Positions 35,601 to 44,598 of a stretch of DNA of 64,000 nucleotides are shown here, piece by piece; position 1 is the stretch's first letter; each line of letters starts with the position of its first letter. The position numbers were made by a program, and so were the translations under genes. The DNA comes from CAYNWT01 sp964450955 (GTDB lineage: Bacteria; Planctomycetota; Planctomycetia; Planctomycetales; Planctomycetaceae), in the NCBI GenBank assembly GCA_964450955.1, contig CAYVFI010000016.1:1-64000 (forward strand), read 5' to 3'. The notes beneath the pieces are model-generated. The model worked only from the letters and a program-made list of their open reading frames with translations, was not told the DNA's origin and did no database searches.

Positions 35601-36038
35601 CGCACTGATCTGTCCCTGATCCGGGACCGGCTGCATGAGTGCCGGTAGGCTGGCCACAATCAGCCGCGGCGTGTCTTCGGCCAACTGCCGGAGGACTCTT
35701 AGCCGGTTCCCAAATACAACGTCAGCAACATTGTGTTCGTTGGGTAACGATTCCCAGGCGGGGAAGACAATCGTTTCACGATCGGGCAGAAAGCCCATGA
35801 GATCATGACTGAACCGTTCGACATCGCGAATCCGTGGCACAACCACCAACACCGACCCCGGCGCCGAAGCAGCCACCGTCGTCGCAGACAGCGCGCAGGA
35901 CGATCCCCAGGCTCCATCGATGGAGGCACTCTCGCCACGGTTCAGCGAGGCCAGAACATCGGCAAAGCCTTCAGCATTGAGCAGCCCGGCGGCTAGCTCG
36001 TTCAGACTTTGGGCAAACGCCCGTTTCTTTGCGGCCAT
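32667..36038 (-). CDS. mfd: Transcription-repair coupling factor Mfd
   Basis: A 1123-residue ATP-dependent translocase that removes stalled RNA polymerase and recruits UvrA. The UvrB-like N-terminal module is at about residues 20-350. The RNA polymerase-interacting domain is near 425 (GDYVVHLTNGIGRFQGM). The helicase core has Walker A (LICGDVGYGKTE, about 576), DEEQRFG (about 678) and TATPIPRTLHMSLLGIRD. Next comes the RGRVGRYRHRAYCY motif, and the C-terminal TRCF domain is near 980-1080. A short basic Pro/Lys tail ends the protein. The length is normal for the family. It stands alone between aspS and the inverse-autotransporter gene. Confidence 0.97.
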   Translation of the reverse strand: MAAKKRAFAQSLNELAAGLLNAEGFADVLASLNRGESASIDGAWGSSCALSATTVAASAPGSVLVVVPRIRDVERFSHDLMGFLPDRETIVFPAWESLPNEHNVADVVFGNRLRVLRQLAEDTPRLIVASLPALMQPVPDQGQISASTRVFSNGDEFDLEELIEWFVARGFDRVPAVELPGEIRVHGGIVDIFPPAESNPLRIEFFGDEVESIRRFDVETQRKLEELKTVSITAVAPVETDDVAARVGGASLFDSLKADTWVVLTELQETIDEGKLYLERLNDPRGLFSVQATLARCHERPVVTVSAIAAGSERSNCRLSVESIERFNGTPKSVLEELSLAAEEGGHVLIACHNEGALKRLEEVLQEASTLGNISLCLGHVERGFHMLAERTLVIGDHELFGRTDVRRPTARQKKIQSRAIDSFLDLREGDYVVHLTNGIGRFQGMKLLEKENQIEEHLILEFRDKVRVYVPVSLIHLVQKYVGAAKIAPPLSKLGGTAWAKKKARVAEAIEDMASDMLKMQAQREAKPGLKSVPDSHLQREFAAAFPHTETDDQAQAISDLKQDMERQRPMDRLICGDVGYGKTEVALRAAFKCVDNGRQVAVLVPTTVLAEQHYRSFCDRMAEFPVSIAGLSRFRSKAEQSVILEKMAQGKVDIVIGTHRLVQKDVRFKNLGLLIIDEEQRFGVDAKEMLKQLRLEVDILTLTATPIPRTLHMSLLGIRDISSLTTAPQDRSAIQTKVVQYDRELIRRAIVRELNRNGQVYFVHNRVHNIRAVAEELQSIVPEASIAIGHGQMTPAELEAAMLDFVSGRADILVATTIIESGLDIPNANTMFINMAGIYGLADMHQLRGRVGRYRHRAYCYLLLEEGKQLTSAAAKRLKAIEEYSELGAGFKIAMRDLEIRGAGNILGTEQSGHISVVGYELYCQLLENAVRNLKNEPLREQPHVAVDLPVSAFFPDDYIPPGRTKIEIYRRMSSLASLDELAEFKTELRDRFGPIPTDSDQLMQLREVQIMAAKWTVNDLHIEDDFCVLGYKDGKYINLLAKSSDADLRVVDTVSAYLPLDSEPEDWPSLYGQLKDLLGAEPFAPQSVPQSRPKDQPIPEGTPAMPKANLGKGPLSRRKK

Positions 36039-36127
36039 CCGGATTCATATCCGACAAGTAAGCCGCATTCTTCGGGGAAGACAAAGTGGCGTCAAGGGCT
36101 GGCCGCCTTCGTATGTTCTGAGGCGTT

Positions 36128-39100
36128 CTAAGGCACCAACGCTCCGTTAATATTCAGCTGACCGTTTGGTGTCGCACCATCGAAGTCGAACTCAAAGTCG
36201 CCGAAGGCGTTGATATTGATGATGTTGATGAAGCCGGTGTCGACAAGGTTGATGACTCCGAAGGCGTCGATTTCCAGTCCTCGGGCATCGTCGCCCTGCA
36301 GGGTGATGAAGTTGTCTTCGAACTGGAAGGTTGAACCCGCACCAATACGATCGATGAAGACTCCCCGATTATCTTCGTTTGTGAAGAAGAAGTTGTCCTG
36401 AATGTCATTCCCTATCATGCGAAGTGTCGTCAGACCATTGAAGTCAAACTCGAACGCAGTCAGTTCGTCGCCATCCAGCGTGACAACACTATTACTGATT
36501 TCAATCTCCGCTGGCCCCTCAAGTTCCATAAACAGACCGATCTTCTCATCGCCTACCAGGTTACCCAGGCCAGCATCACCGATCTCCCAGGTATTTGTGA
36601 GGAAGTCCAGTTCTGTGTCGTCATCGTCGTTGTTGTTATTGACGAACACACCAAACTGAACCACTTCGGCTGTATCCAACGTAAACAGGTTCGCGTTGAC
36701 TTCACCAAACAATGGGCCATCCCAGTTCACCACCAGCAAGTCGCCAGTTGTGGAATCAAACGAGTTGCGCTGAATGTCCAACTGGAGGTGAGCTTCCTGA
36801 CCACCAACGCCGTTGGAGATAGTGATCAGGTCAAACGGGTCGACGTTTTCGATTTCCGAATCCAGAATCTGAACAAGGAAAGGGAAGTCGTACAGACCGA
36901 GGTCTGCATCTTCTGAAGGATCTTCTGTGTACTGAAGCCGGATAGTCTCAGCACCGTTGGCCGCATCACCGTTGTCTTCATACAGAGCGTTGGAGATCAA
37001 CAATCGTGGGACGTTGACACCGTCAATCGCACGGTTGTTGCTATCTTCAAAGTTGGTGGAATCAAGTTCCAGCAAACCAGTTTCCACTCGCGGCAACTGG
37101 CCCGGGCTGGGAGATTCCAGAAGGTTCGTGTAAGCGACGTCGATGCCGATTTCGTTGTCCTGGAAGTCCATTTGGTTCAGACGAACAATACCAGGGTTCC
37201 GTAGAAACGCTCCTGCAACCGCGGCGCCTGTAATGGTACCGCCTGCACCTGCACCGCCATTATCTTCGCCAGTCACAACAAAGCTGCTGTCCTGCTGTGC
37301 TCCCTGCGTCGCTCGGAAAGTGTCCTCAATGCGAATCGCAAACGGGTTGGCTGCGGTGCTGTCGATACTGGTGAACTGCATGTCGATTCCAGAGGTCGTA
37401 ATGTCGACAGCCTGACCAGCGTTTGCCTCAATGGTTCCATCGAACACACGGATGCTGGAGTTGTTGGCTGCAAGAAGACTGGTACCGCCAGTGTCAGAAT
37501 TGATATCCAGGTTAACGAAGACCAGGTCCGCTTCACCCAACTCACCCTCCAGGTTGTTAGTAAGCTGTACACCGGCGTCACCAAGAGTCTCATCAGCGAA
37601 CAGATCGTTGAACAGCACGTTCGCCTGTGAACTGGCAATCTCAACCGCTGAATCTGTGATGTTGTTTGGATTATCGATACTGGTCAGGCCGTTGAAGCTA
37701 ATTCGACCGGTTGAGTTATCAATCAGGATTCCGTGTGACGGCTGAGTTCGCGCCGGGTTGGGCAGTACAGGACCACGGTTGGCAATGGTGACATCACCTT
37801 CAAACCGAACTGAAGCTGCGTCGTTTTGGATTCGAATGTTGTCGCCATCGACGTTCTCAATTAATACGAAGTCGCTGTCCTCAAGACCAAACCGCAGGCT
37901 TGCGCGGTCGCCGGTTGCTTCGTCAAACAGGTTGCCGGATGACAGAATACCCACGCCGTTGTTGACGGACGGCAAAGTACTGGTGATCGTCACATCATCT
38001 CTGAAAAATACGCTGGCAGTTGCCGGGTTGTTAATGAACGAGATCCCGGCACCAGCGATTCCACCCTGATTCGTAATCGTGACCGGGTCGTTAATTTCAA
38101 TATCACCGCTGACTCCTTCGAAGTGGAACCCGGAACCGCCGTGACCATCAACAATGATTGGTGCGCCGAAGATGACTTCGCCACCTGATTCAAGATTAAC
38201 AATGTTCACGGCATTCAGTGCCGGGTTGGTAATTTCAATACCCGCGTCGCGAATCGTTGACAGGAAGGTAAACGTCCCGCTGCCACCGTCGATGTTGATA
38301 CCGTGCGATGTGCTGTTAGCAAGCCGGAGATTGTCCAGCGTCACGTCGCCGGCATTGTTCTCCAATGAAACACCCATGCCACCGTCGTCGTCGATAGTCG
38401 CACCAAAGACTGTCCGGGTCGCACTGGTTCCAGGCACGGCGACTGACCCACCGGCAAAAGAAACAAACCCGGTCGCTTCTGTATTTAGAATTCGAACAGC
38501 CAAACCTGACGAGTTTTGAACCCTGCCCAGCCCCGGATCGACGTCAGACGAAGTCTGCCCGAATACTGTTTCTGCGTCACCACCATCAACGTGGAACGCC
38601 ACGCCTCCGGTGTTGGCAATCACCGTATCAACGACCTGGTTAATTCCATCAGGATTCACCAACTGAATACCATCACCCAGGGTGTCCCGCACATCGTTTT
38701 GGTTCAGGACCACGTTCTCCACAGCATTTCCGAAGATTCCATTGCCGTTTGCGGCACTGATTCTGAACCCGGAAAATTCGACGTCGTCGGCCAGCGTGAC
38801 TGCATCACCGGCTGAGTTCGCCAGTAGCGGACGCAGTAGTGTCGAGTTGCTGTCAATAAAGTCTGGTGAAGCCCCCAACTGGACCGGTCCTGGACCCACC
38901 GCATCAACGAAGTGCTGAGTAACACGATTGCCACTGGCATCAACGATCAGGCCTTCGCCAAGAATGCGCGTATCACTGCGAAGAATCACGCTGTTGTCAG
39001 GCGCGCCAATCCATTCACTGCCACCATGAACGAAGATGATGTCACTGCCCGTCGCCTGGCCGGCGGCGATGCTGCTGAATGGAAACTCTGCCGTTCCGTT

Positions 39101-40147
39101 CTGAACCGCTCCAGCGTTGCTGTTAACGTGAACAACATTGAAGGCGGCACCGTTAGCTGAGTTAATCGCAGTCACACCAGCGTCAACAATGCGAGTGGTG
39201 TCTGTTGAGAACGTGTAGTTACGCCGCACAGGTTCGCCGAGACGGTACCGAGAATTATTAGACGGAGCGTTCTCGCGGTAGCCACCAAAGTTCATCGCCA
39301 CACTGAAGGTGACGTTCGTATCGAACTCGTCATCGTTAGTGACCTCAACGTTCCCTTCAAGCCAGTCGAAGAGATTGCCCGAAAGGCGCGCTTTCCAACC
39401 GGTGAATTCAATGTCGGACGTTTCGAAATAATAGGCACCACCAAACAATCGAAGCTTGTGCCGTTCAGCAATAGGCCCCGGCAGCAGAACACCAAACTCT
39501 GTATCAAACCCTTCAAGCGTTGTCGCCAGATTGCGAACCTGGTTGAACTGCAGTTCGTTGCCAACAAAGACAGATGAGTTTGGAATCGCCTCGATGCTTA
39601 GTAGCTCTTCCGTGTCACCAAATGGCTTATACATGTTGCCTCGCCACTCCCAGTTGTGCGAAAGCAATTCAGCTCCAATACCCCATTCCTGAAAGTGAGC
39701 ACCGGTGTGCTGGTCGCGGTCAAAGTAACCGTTCAAACCAAAGACGGCGTCAACATCACTGAAGTAGTGACGGAAGCCTGTACCGAAACTCCACGCCAGC
39801 CCATTGTCATTGGTGCGAACAAAACGTCCGTCACCAAAAATCAGACTGTTCCCAAACGTCGCATATGGCATCGCGCCAATGTGCGATATGGATTCCTGAC
39901 GACCAACGGTCTGCCCCGCAACATGTCCGCCGCGCAGTAACACTCCCGCGCCACGACCGTTGAAGTTAAGAACGTCACCCGACACAGAACCGGACGGACC
40001 GACCTGATTGGCGTAGTCCTGAGGAATAAATGTCTGAGCGCTACTTGAAGCGGGTGTGTTCACCGCAACGAACGCGGCCATCGCTGCCAATGAACTGGCA
40101 ACGCGGCGGATGATCGTTGAGCGACGACTCACGTTTTGACCCGTCAT
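36128..40147 (-). CDS. Inverse-autotransporter-type protein with beta-helix passenger
   Basis: A 1339-residue surface protein. Residues 1-38 form a signal peptide. An N-terminal barrel (about 85-290) contains strand-rich segments like those of inverse autotransporters (intimin/invasin class): SFGTGFRHYFSDVDAVFGLN, WGIGAELLSHNWEWRGNMY and VTFSVAMNFGGY. After it come about 1000 residues of right-handed beta-helix type repeats, rich in Asn, Gly and Ile (IDDDGGMGVSLENNAGDVTL, GTFTFLSTIRDAGIEI, VRFEGDVTIANRGP and so on). In this class the barrel lies in the outer membrane and the C-terminal passenger points outward. The passenger is a beta-helix rather than Ig-like domains. It could act in adhesion or bind or cleave a glycan, but no catalytic site is evident. 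AGAGGT precedes the ATG. Confidence 0.8.
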   Translation of the reverse strand: MTGQNVSRRSTIIRRVASSLAAMAAFVAVNTPASSSAQTFIPQDYANQVGPSGSVSGDVLNFNGRGAGVLLRGGHVAGQTVGRQESISHIGAMPYATFGNSLIFGDGRFVRTNDNGLAWSFGTGFRHYFSDVDAVFGLNGYFDRDQHTGAHFQEWGIGAELLSHNWEWRGNMYKPFGDTEELLSIEAIPNSSVFVGNELQFNQVRNLATTLEGFDTEFGVLLPGPIAERHKLRLFGGAYYFETSDIEFTGWKARLSGNLFDWLEGNVEVTNDDEFDTNVTFSVAMNFGGYRENAPSNNSRYRLGEPVRRNYTFSTDTTRIVDAGVTAINSANGAAFNVVHVNSNAGAVQNGTAEFPFSSIAAGQATGSDIIFVHGGSEWIGAPDNSVILRSDTRILGEGLIVDASGNRVTQHFVDAVGPGPVQLGASPDFIDSNSTLLRPLLANSAGDAVTLADDVEFSGFRISAANGNGIFGNAVENVVLNQNDVRDTLGDGIQLVNPDGINQVVDTVIANTGGVAFHVDGGDAETVFGQTSSDVDPGLGRVQNSSGLAVRILNTEATGFVSFAGGSVAVPGTSATRTVFGATIDDDGGMGVSLENNAGDVTLDNLRLANSTSHGINIDGGSGTFTFLSTIRDAGIEITNPALNAVNIVNLESGGEVIFGAPIIVDGHGGSGFHFEGVSGDIEINDPVTITNQGGIAGAGISFINNPATASVFFRDDVTITSTLPSVNNGVGILSSGNLFDEATGDRASLRFGLEDSDFVLIENVDGDNIRIQNDAASVRFEGDVTIANRGPVLPNPARTQPSHGILIDNSTGRISFNGLTSIDNPNNITDSAVEIASSQANVLFNDLFADETLGDAGVQLTNNLEGELGEADLVFVNLDINSDTGGTSLLAANNSSIRVFDGTIEANAGQAVDITTSGIDMQFTSIDSTAANPFAIRIEDTFRATQGAQQDSSFVVTGEDNGGAGAGGTITGAAVAGAFLRNPGIVRLNQMDFQDNEIGIDVAYTNLLESPSPGQLPRVETGLLELDSTNFEDSNNRAIDGVNVPRLLISNALYEDNGDAANGAETIRLQYTEDPSEDADLGLYDFPFLVQILDSEIENVDPFDLITISNGVGGQEAHLQLDIQRNSFDSTTGDLLVVNWDGPLFGEVNANLFTLDTAEVVQFGVFVNNNNDDDDTELDFLTNTWEIGDAGLGNLVGDEKIGLFMELEGPAEIEISNSVVTLDGDELTAFEFDFNGLTTLRMIGNDIQDNFFFTNEDNRGVFIDRIGAGSTFQFEDNFITLQGDDARGLEIDAFGVINLVDTGFINIININAFGDFEFDFDGATPNGQLNINGALVP

Positions 40148-40479
40148 GCTGTACCTCTATCAGTAGCACGCCTGACCAATTGCCCAGGCGTACCACGAAT
40201 GTAATGGTGACCGACCAATTGCCGACCAATCGGATTTTCAGCGATTAGAGAGAGAAGAGACTGGCCTTTTAGCGGGGCCAAAATCGAGCAGCAATGCGAA
40301 TTGGAACGCCACAATGCGATCAGGCAGAACCGGCCGGACGGTTCTGAAAGAATTGGGTTCCACATCGGCATTAACTGCCATGCCGCCGCAATGCCTGCAA
40401 TTAACGCGCATCTGCCGCGAATCGCTGACCTGACGCGTTGTTCGTATGAAGAATCAACTGAAAGCCAGTCTTTCGCAGG
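40148..40479. promoter_or_regulatory. Upstream region with three copies of an 11-base motif
   Basis: A 332-base region with the motif [CT]GACCAAT[TC]G preceded by C at 40172-40182, 40211-40221 and 40222-40232; the last two directly abut. These lie 25-85 bases upstream of the inverse-autotransporter gene (read on minus) and could be binding sites. The rest of the region has no gene I can support. The motif and its spacing are seen directly; the role is inferred. Confidence 0.45.
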
Positions 40480-42258
40480 TCAGCCCTCGTCGTCGCCCGC
40501 ATCGACAAGAACCAACGGCTCAAACTGGCCCGCTGTTAGCAGCCCTATCAGCGTTTCACGACCAGTATGCTGACCCAGTACGGCTCGCAGTTCGCGAGAA
40601 CCGTCTATATTTCGATAACCCACAACCTGATGCTCACCCAGTCGCAACCGAAACGCAGCCGCACCTGAGGGCGACACGACCTTGCGGTTCTCAGTGACCG
40701 TTAAGCCAGTCCACTCAGCGTCCTCGACGGTCCGATCCGGATGCCAATCCAAAACCAACGCGGTGTTAACGGCCGTCTTGCCTTCCGCAGTGAACCGCAA
40801 CGCTCCAGCCGCAACATCACAACCACCCGCGCAGCTTTGCACTCGGTCAAACGCGAGACTTACAGGAAACACTCGCACCGGCATGTCCCCCGTGTGCAGT
40901 CGCCACTCGCGTGAGATGAAGTCAGCCCGAGCCATCACACGCTGGGCCAGCGGGAGACTGCTCTCGTATCGAATGGCTCCGGTTCGTGTCGTTTGTATCG
41001 CGTCCATCAACAACAAAAAGGAACCCGTTCGTGACAAAAATATCTGCCGGGTAAGCCGCACGTTGCCCGTTGTTTGCTCAAGCTCGATAAAGTCGCCGTC
41101 TTTGTCTGAGTACCAGCAAGAACAGGACCACTCACCCGTCAGTCGAACAACCTTCCCCGACACCTTCATCCTTGTCGCCCATTCACCCACCACGATCGGA
41201 GTGCCCTGCGCGCAGATTGACAGCTGAACCGATTTCTTGTTATGGGTAAGTGCGACCAAATCGGCATTGGCTTTTCGTGATGATCGTAGATGGGCCGTCA
41301 TACCCCAGTCAGACTGACTTGACGGCAACGCAGTACGGCTGTTCTTTACATCCTTCTTCAAAGACAAAAAGCGTGCCGCGGAACCGACCGGCGTTTGCTT
41401 TGACCAGCCCGCGACTTTGGCAGCCAGCGGCAGCAATGTTCGGGCCGAACCGGGCACCGCATCAAACGCAAAACAACCATCCCCACAAATCAACTCCGTC
41501 GCCCGCGCGATGACGTCACGAAACCGGTCTCCCGTATCACCTTCAAGCACTGATCGCTTGAACGATTTTCCCCACCAGCCGGCTCGAACAAACGGCGTCA
41601 GCCACGCGGTAAGTCTTATGAACGCGGCCGCTGTCGGAGAGCCGTCGTTGTCCGTTGAATCCAGCAGCAATTGACCAAGCTGAACCGCGGCCCGTGTGAC
41701 TTCCGCGTCTGCATTCCGTAGTGGCCCAAACAACAGACCCACCACAATGCTACTCTCCAGTGATGACGCAATATCGTCGTCACTTGATGGTTCTGCCAGC
41801 AACACCAGACGCCACAGTCGGCACCACGTCTCGGCTTCCAAATCAACGGGCGGGTTCAACAGCAGCTCAGCGATCAACCTGCGTTCGATGTCGCTTTGAA
41901 TCCCGCTGGTTGCGACCGACTGCACCCAACCCACAATCGCGCGACCCAAACCGTATCGCGGTTCGCCGGCAGAGCCATTCACGTACTCACCAACAAGAGA
42001 TTCAATATCGCTTGTCGCCGCAGACCCCGGCAGCAGCCCCAATAACATACACACACCCGGCGCGCGCTTCCTGAACCGACCAGCAAACGGTTCCAGCCAC
42101 GACCGATACGCGAGAACGAATCGAGTTACATCGCCTTTCCGGGACGCCTTGATCAGTTTCTTCGGAGCAGAATCATCCCACTCAAGGCGCTGCAGGAAAC
42201 TCGAATCTGTGCCGTCCAGCGGGTTACCGGGCGGTCTGCGACTAAAACCAATCGACAT
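40480..42258 (-). CDS. Hypothetical protein, possibly heparinase II/III-like fold
   Basis: A 592-residue protein with an N-terminal helical half (about residues 25-330) and a C-terminal half rich in beta-strands (about 335-590, for example WSCSCWYSDKDGDFIELEQ and LSRTGSFLLLMDAIQ). This helical-then-beta-sandwich order is seen in heparinase II/III-type polysaccharide lyases, but I cannot point to their catalytic residues, so the resemblance is weak. No signal peptide or membrane helix is visible. Four Cys occur in CSCW and CAGGC. The start at 42258 has GGAAGAG upstream, whereas the ATGs at 42282 and 42315 have no clear binding site. It lies next to surface-protein genes. Confidence 0.6.
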   Translation of the reverse strand: MSIGFSRRPPGNPLDGTDSSFLQRLEWDDSAPKKLIKASRKGDVTRFVLAYRSWLEPFAGRFRKRAPGVCMLLGLLPGSAATSDIESLVGEYVNGSAGEPRYGLGRAIVGWVQSVATSGIQSDIERRLIAELLLNPPVDLEAETWCRLWRLVLLAEPSSDDDIASSLESSIVVGLLFGPLRNADAEVTRAAVQLGQLLLDSTDNDGSPTAAAFIRLTAWLTPFVRAGWWGKSFKRSVLEGDTGDRFRDVIARATELICGDGCFAFDAVPGSARTLLPLAAKVAGWSKQTPVGSAARFLSLKKDVKNSRTALPSSQSDWGMTAHLRSSRKANADLVALTHNKKSVQLSICAQGTPIVVGEWATRMKVSGKVVRLTGEWSCSCWYSDKDGDFIELEQTTGNVRLTRQIFLSRTGSFLLLMDAIQTTRTGAIRYESSLPLAQRVMARADFISREWRLHTGDMPVRVFPVSLAFDRVQSCAGGCDVAAGALRFTAEGKTAVNTALVLDWHPDRTVEDAEWTGLTVTENRKVVSPSGAAAFRLRLGEHQVVGYRNIDGSRELRAVLGQHTGRETLIGLLTAGQFEPLVLVDAGDDEG

Positions 42259-42493
42259 GCGTAAGTCTCTTCCGGGTTGCATGGCTGAGGCTAATCGAAA
42301 GACGTGCAGATGCAACGAAAACCTCTGGTCAACGTAACCAGAATAGACATCCGATTATGCCTGTTTCACCGCTCTTGCGCCCGCCCGGTGTTAGCTTCAG
42401 TTGGCGTAACCCGTCAGGTCGATATCCCGAGAAGAAATTTCCGCGCGCACAAGGCGCGGTCGGCCAAACTCTCAGACTAATGGACTGCCTGAC

Positions 42494-44593
42494 ATGTCTC
42501 GATCACTCCGACGCCGTTCTCACCGCGCTCAGAAGTCGCACCGCAACTCGTATGAAGCTCCACAGATCGTTGAAAAGCTTGAACAGAAACAGTTGCTGGT
42601 CGGCCAGGTCCAGGCAGTTGTCCGAGGCGATAACCTGTTCATCACAGGCGAAGAAAGTGCCAACCAGGTTGATGTCTCGCTTCTGGATGGCAACGTCGTT
42701 GTGCGTCCAAAGCAGGGAACTCGCATCAACGGCCAGCGGGGTGCGTTTGTGGCTTTCGGCGGTACCGATACCGTTCCGGGCAGCATCTTCATCGACCTGC
42801 GCCAGGGTGATGACACCGTAATCATTTCCGGCGGCATCAAAGTTGGCGGCGACGTTCGTGTGGCCGGCGACCAGGGTGACGACACACTTGGAATCGACAA
42901 CGCCATCATTCGCGACGATCTCATCTTCATCGGGGGAGCAGGAGACGACAACCTGTCGGTGGAAGACTCGCGAGTTGTCGGCCTGACGTCGATTAATCTC
43001 AGTTCCGGCGACGACCTCATCCGTGCCGTTGATTCTGAGTTCTTCAACACATTCCGAGCCCGCGGGTCTGTGGGTGAAGACTCCGTCGTTCTTGATGGTG
43101 CAGACTTCCGACGCCACGTGCAGATTTCTTTGCAGGATGGCGACGACATCATCGACATGCGTAATTCACGCGTTGACGCTCGCTTCAGAATCAATACCGG
43201 ACGCGACGACGATATCGTTGTGGTTGACGATTCAACGTTCGAACACACCTCTGTGTTTGATTTAGGAGCCGGTGCGGACAACTTTGCATTGGGCGATGGC
43301 GACGGCGACAACACCGATGCGACGCCAGCCAGCGGCAATGTCTTTAAACGAGCGTTTGTTACAGTTGGCGGAAGTGGCGTTGACGCGTTCACTGCGGACA
43401 TCGACAACGAGTTCCGCAGCGCTCGTCGAGAGGGTCGCTTTGAAAGCGATACCTTCGTCGGTAGTACCGCTGGCGCGATTACTATTGCTGATGGCGTTGC
43501 AGATGCCATTAGCGATTTGATTGATGTCGAACTGACGGCCAGTGCCTCCGCGGGTGCGAACGATCTTGTATTCGGTTCAGGCGACACCAGACTCGTCACG
43601 ACACAGGCTGAGACCATAACGGTCACGGGCACAACCGATGGCGGCGCGGACATTGAATTCGATACAGACGGCGACGGGGTGTTCGACAACGCGACGGTGA
43701 CAGCTGCCCCTGACGGTTCGTACTCGGTCGAAGTCCCAATTGTCGAAGGCATTCAAACGATCGACATCCGCAACGTGGACCAAACCGGCGAGACTGAACA
43801 AATTCAGGTCGAAAGGGCCACTGGTTCGATCGTCCAGCTGGAGACGACTCTTGGCACCATCGACCTTGTGCTGTTCGATGACGATGCCCCGGTCACTGTG
43901 GCCAACTTCCTGAGCTACTTCGACGAGTACGGCGACAACTCAATCATCCACCGAAACCCTGACAATTTTGTCATTCAGGGCGGTGGCTTCACAGTGACTG
44001 GTGAGGAAGTCACTGCGGTCCCAACAGATCCGCCAATCGATTCTGAGTTCGATCCAGACAACTCAAACGTCCGCGGTACGTTGTCAACGGCCCTGCTGGC
44101 CGGCGACCCGGACAGCGCAACAAGTGGCTGGTTCATCAACCTGCAAGACAACTCGCCCACGCTTGATGCCGATCAACACACGGTCTTTGGCCGTGTCCTT
44201 GGCGGAGAACAAGGCAGCATCGCTGTGGCGGACGCGATTGACGCGTTAACCAAATTCGACGTTGGGGTAACCACAGGCCAGCTTGAAACGCCGCTTCAGG
44301 ATTTCGAAGAGACCGTGGACCTGACTGGAACTGTTTCGATTGCCAACGGCAGTGTTACCGCGTTCGGAACCGGGACCCAGTTCACAACAGAACTCGAAGT
44401 CGGCGATCAGTTCACCGTCGGGACGCAAATCTTCATCGTCAACACGATTAACGGCGACGACGACCTCACGGTCACAACTGCTGCACAACAAGACTTTACT
44501 GACGAAACAGCGACCATCGACAACACGCCGGACGAAGACAATTACGTGGTCTTCTCTGATATCTCGCTGTTAAGCAGCCTTGCCGAACTGTAG
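42494..44593 (+). CDS. Secreted cyclophilin-type peptidyl-prolyl isomerase with N-terminal repeats
   Basis: A 699-residue protein. The N-terminus is basic and carries VEKLEQKQLL, a variant of the planctomycete LEPR-XLL motif found on large exported proteins. Residues about 40-290 are Asp/Gly-rich beta repeats (GDDTVIISGGIKVGGD, GDDNLSVEDSRVVG, SGDDLIRAVDSEF). Residues about 365-440 look like a bacterial Ig-type linker. The cyclophilin domain begins near 442. It keeps IIHRNPDNFVIQGGGF (catalytic Arg, Phe, Gln), GWFINLQDN and HTVFGRVLGG. The domain is interrupted at about 608-676 by a separate beta module (GTVSIANGSV, GTGTQFTTELEVGD), then resumes with EDNYVVFSDISLL. It catalyses prolyl isomerisation if folded properly. 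It is a single gene. Confidence 0.85.
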   Translation: MSRSLRRRSHRAQKSHRNSYEAPQIVEKLEQKQLLVGQVQAVVRGDNLFITGEESANQVDVSLLDGNVVVRPKQGTRINGQRGAFVAFGGTDTVPGSIFIDLRQGDDTVIISGGIKVGGDVRVAGDQGDDTLGIDNAIIRDDLIFIGGAGDDNLSVEDSRVVGLTSINLSSGDDLIRAVDSEFFNTFRARGSVGEDSVVLDGADFRRHVQISLQDGDDIIDMRNSRVDARFRINTGRDDDIVVVDDSTFEHTSVFDLGAGADNFALGDGDGDNTDATPASGNVFKRAFVTVGGSGVDAFTADIDNEFRSARREGRFESDTFVGSTAGAITIADGVADAISDLIDVELTASASAGANDLVFGSGDTRLVTTQAETITVTGTTDGGADIEFDTDGDGVFDNATVTAAPDGSYSVEVPIVEGIQTIDIRNVDQTGETEQIQVERATGSIVQLETTLGTIDLVLFDDDAPVTVANFLSYFDEYGDNSIIHRNPDNFVIQGGGFTVTGEEVTAVPTDPPIDSEFDPDNSNVRGTLSTALLAGDPDSATSGWFINLQDNSPTLDADQHTVFGRVLGGEQGSIAVADAIDALTKFDVGVTTGQLETPLQDFEETVDLTGTVSIANGSVTAFGTGTQFTTELEVGDQFTVGTQIFIVNTINGDDDLTVTTAAQQDFTDETATIDNTPDEDNYVVFSDISLLSSLAEL

Positions 44594-44598
44594 GCAAC

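Noticed and set aside
42529..43752. 407-residue frame on minus opposite the cyclophilin gene
   Set aside because: Antisense to a clear coding sequence; its Ser/Thr/Pro-rich composition reflects the Asp/Gly repeats of the real gene.
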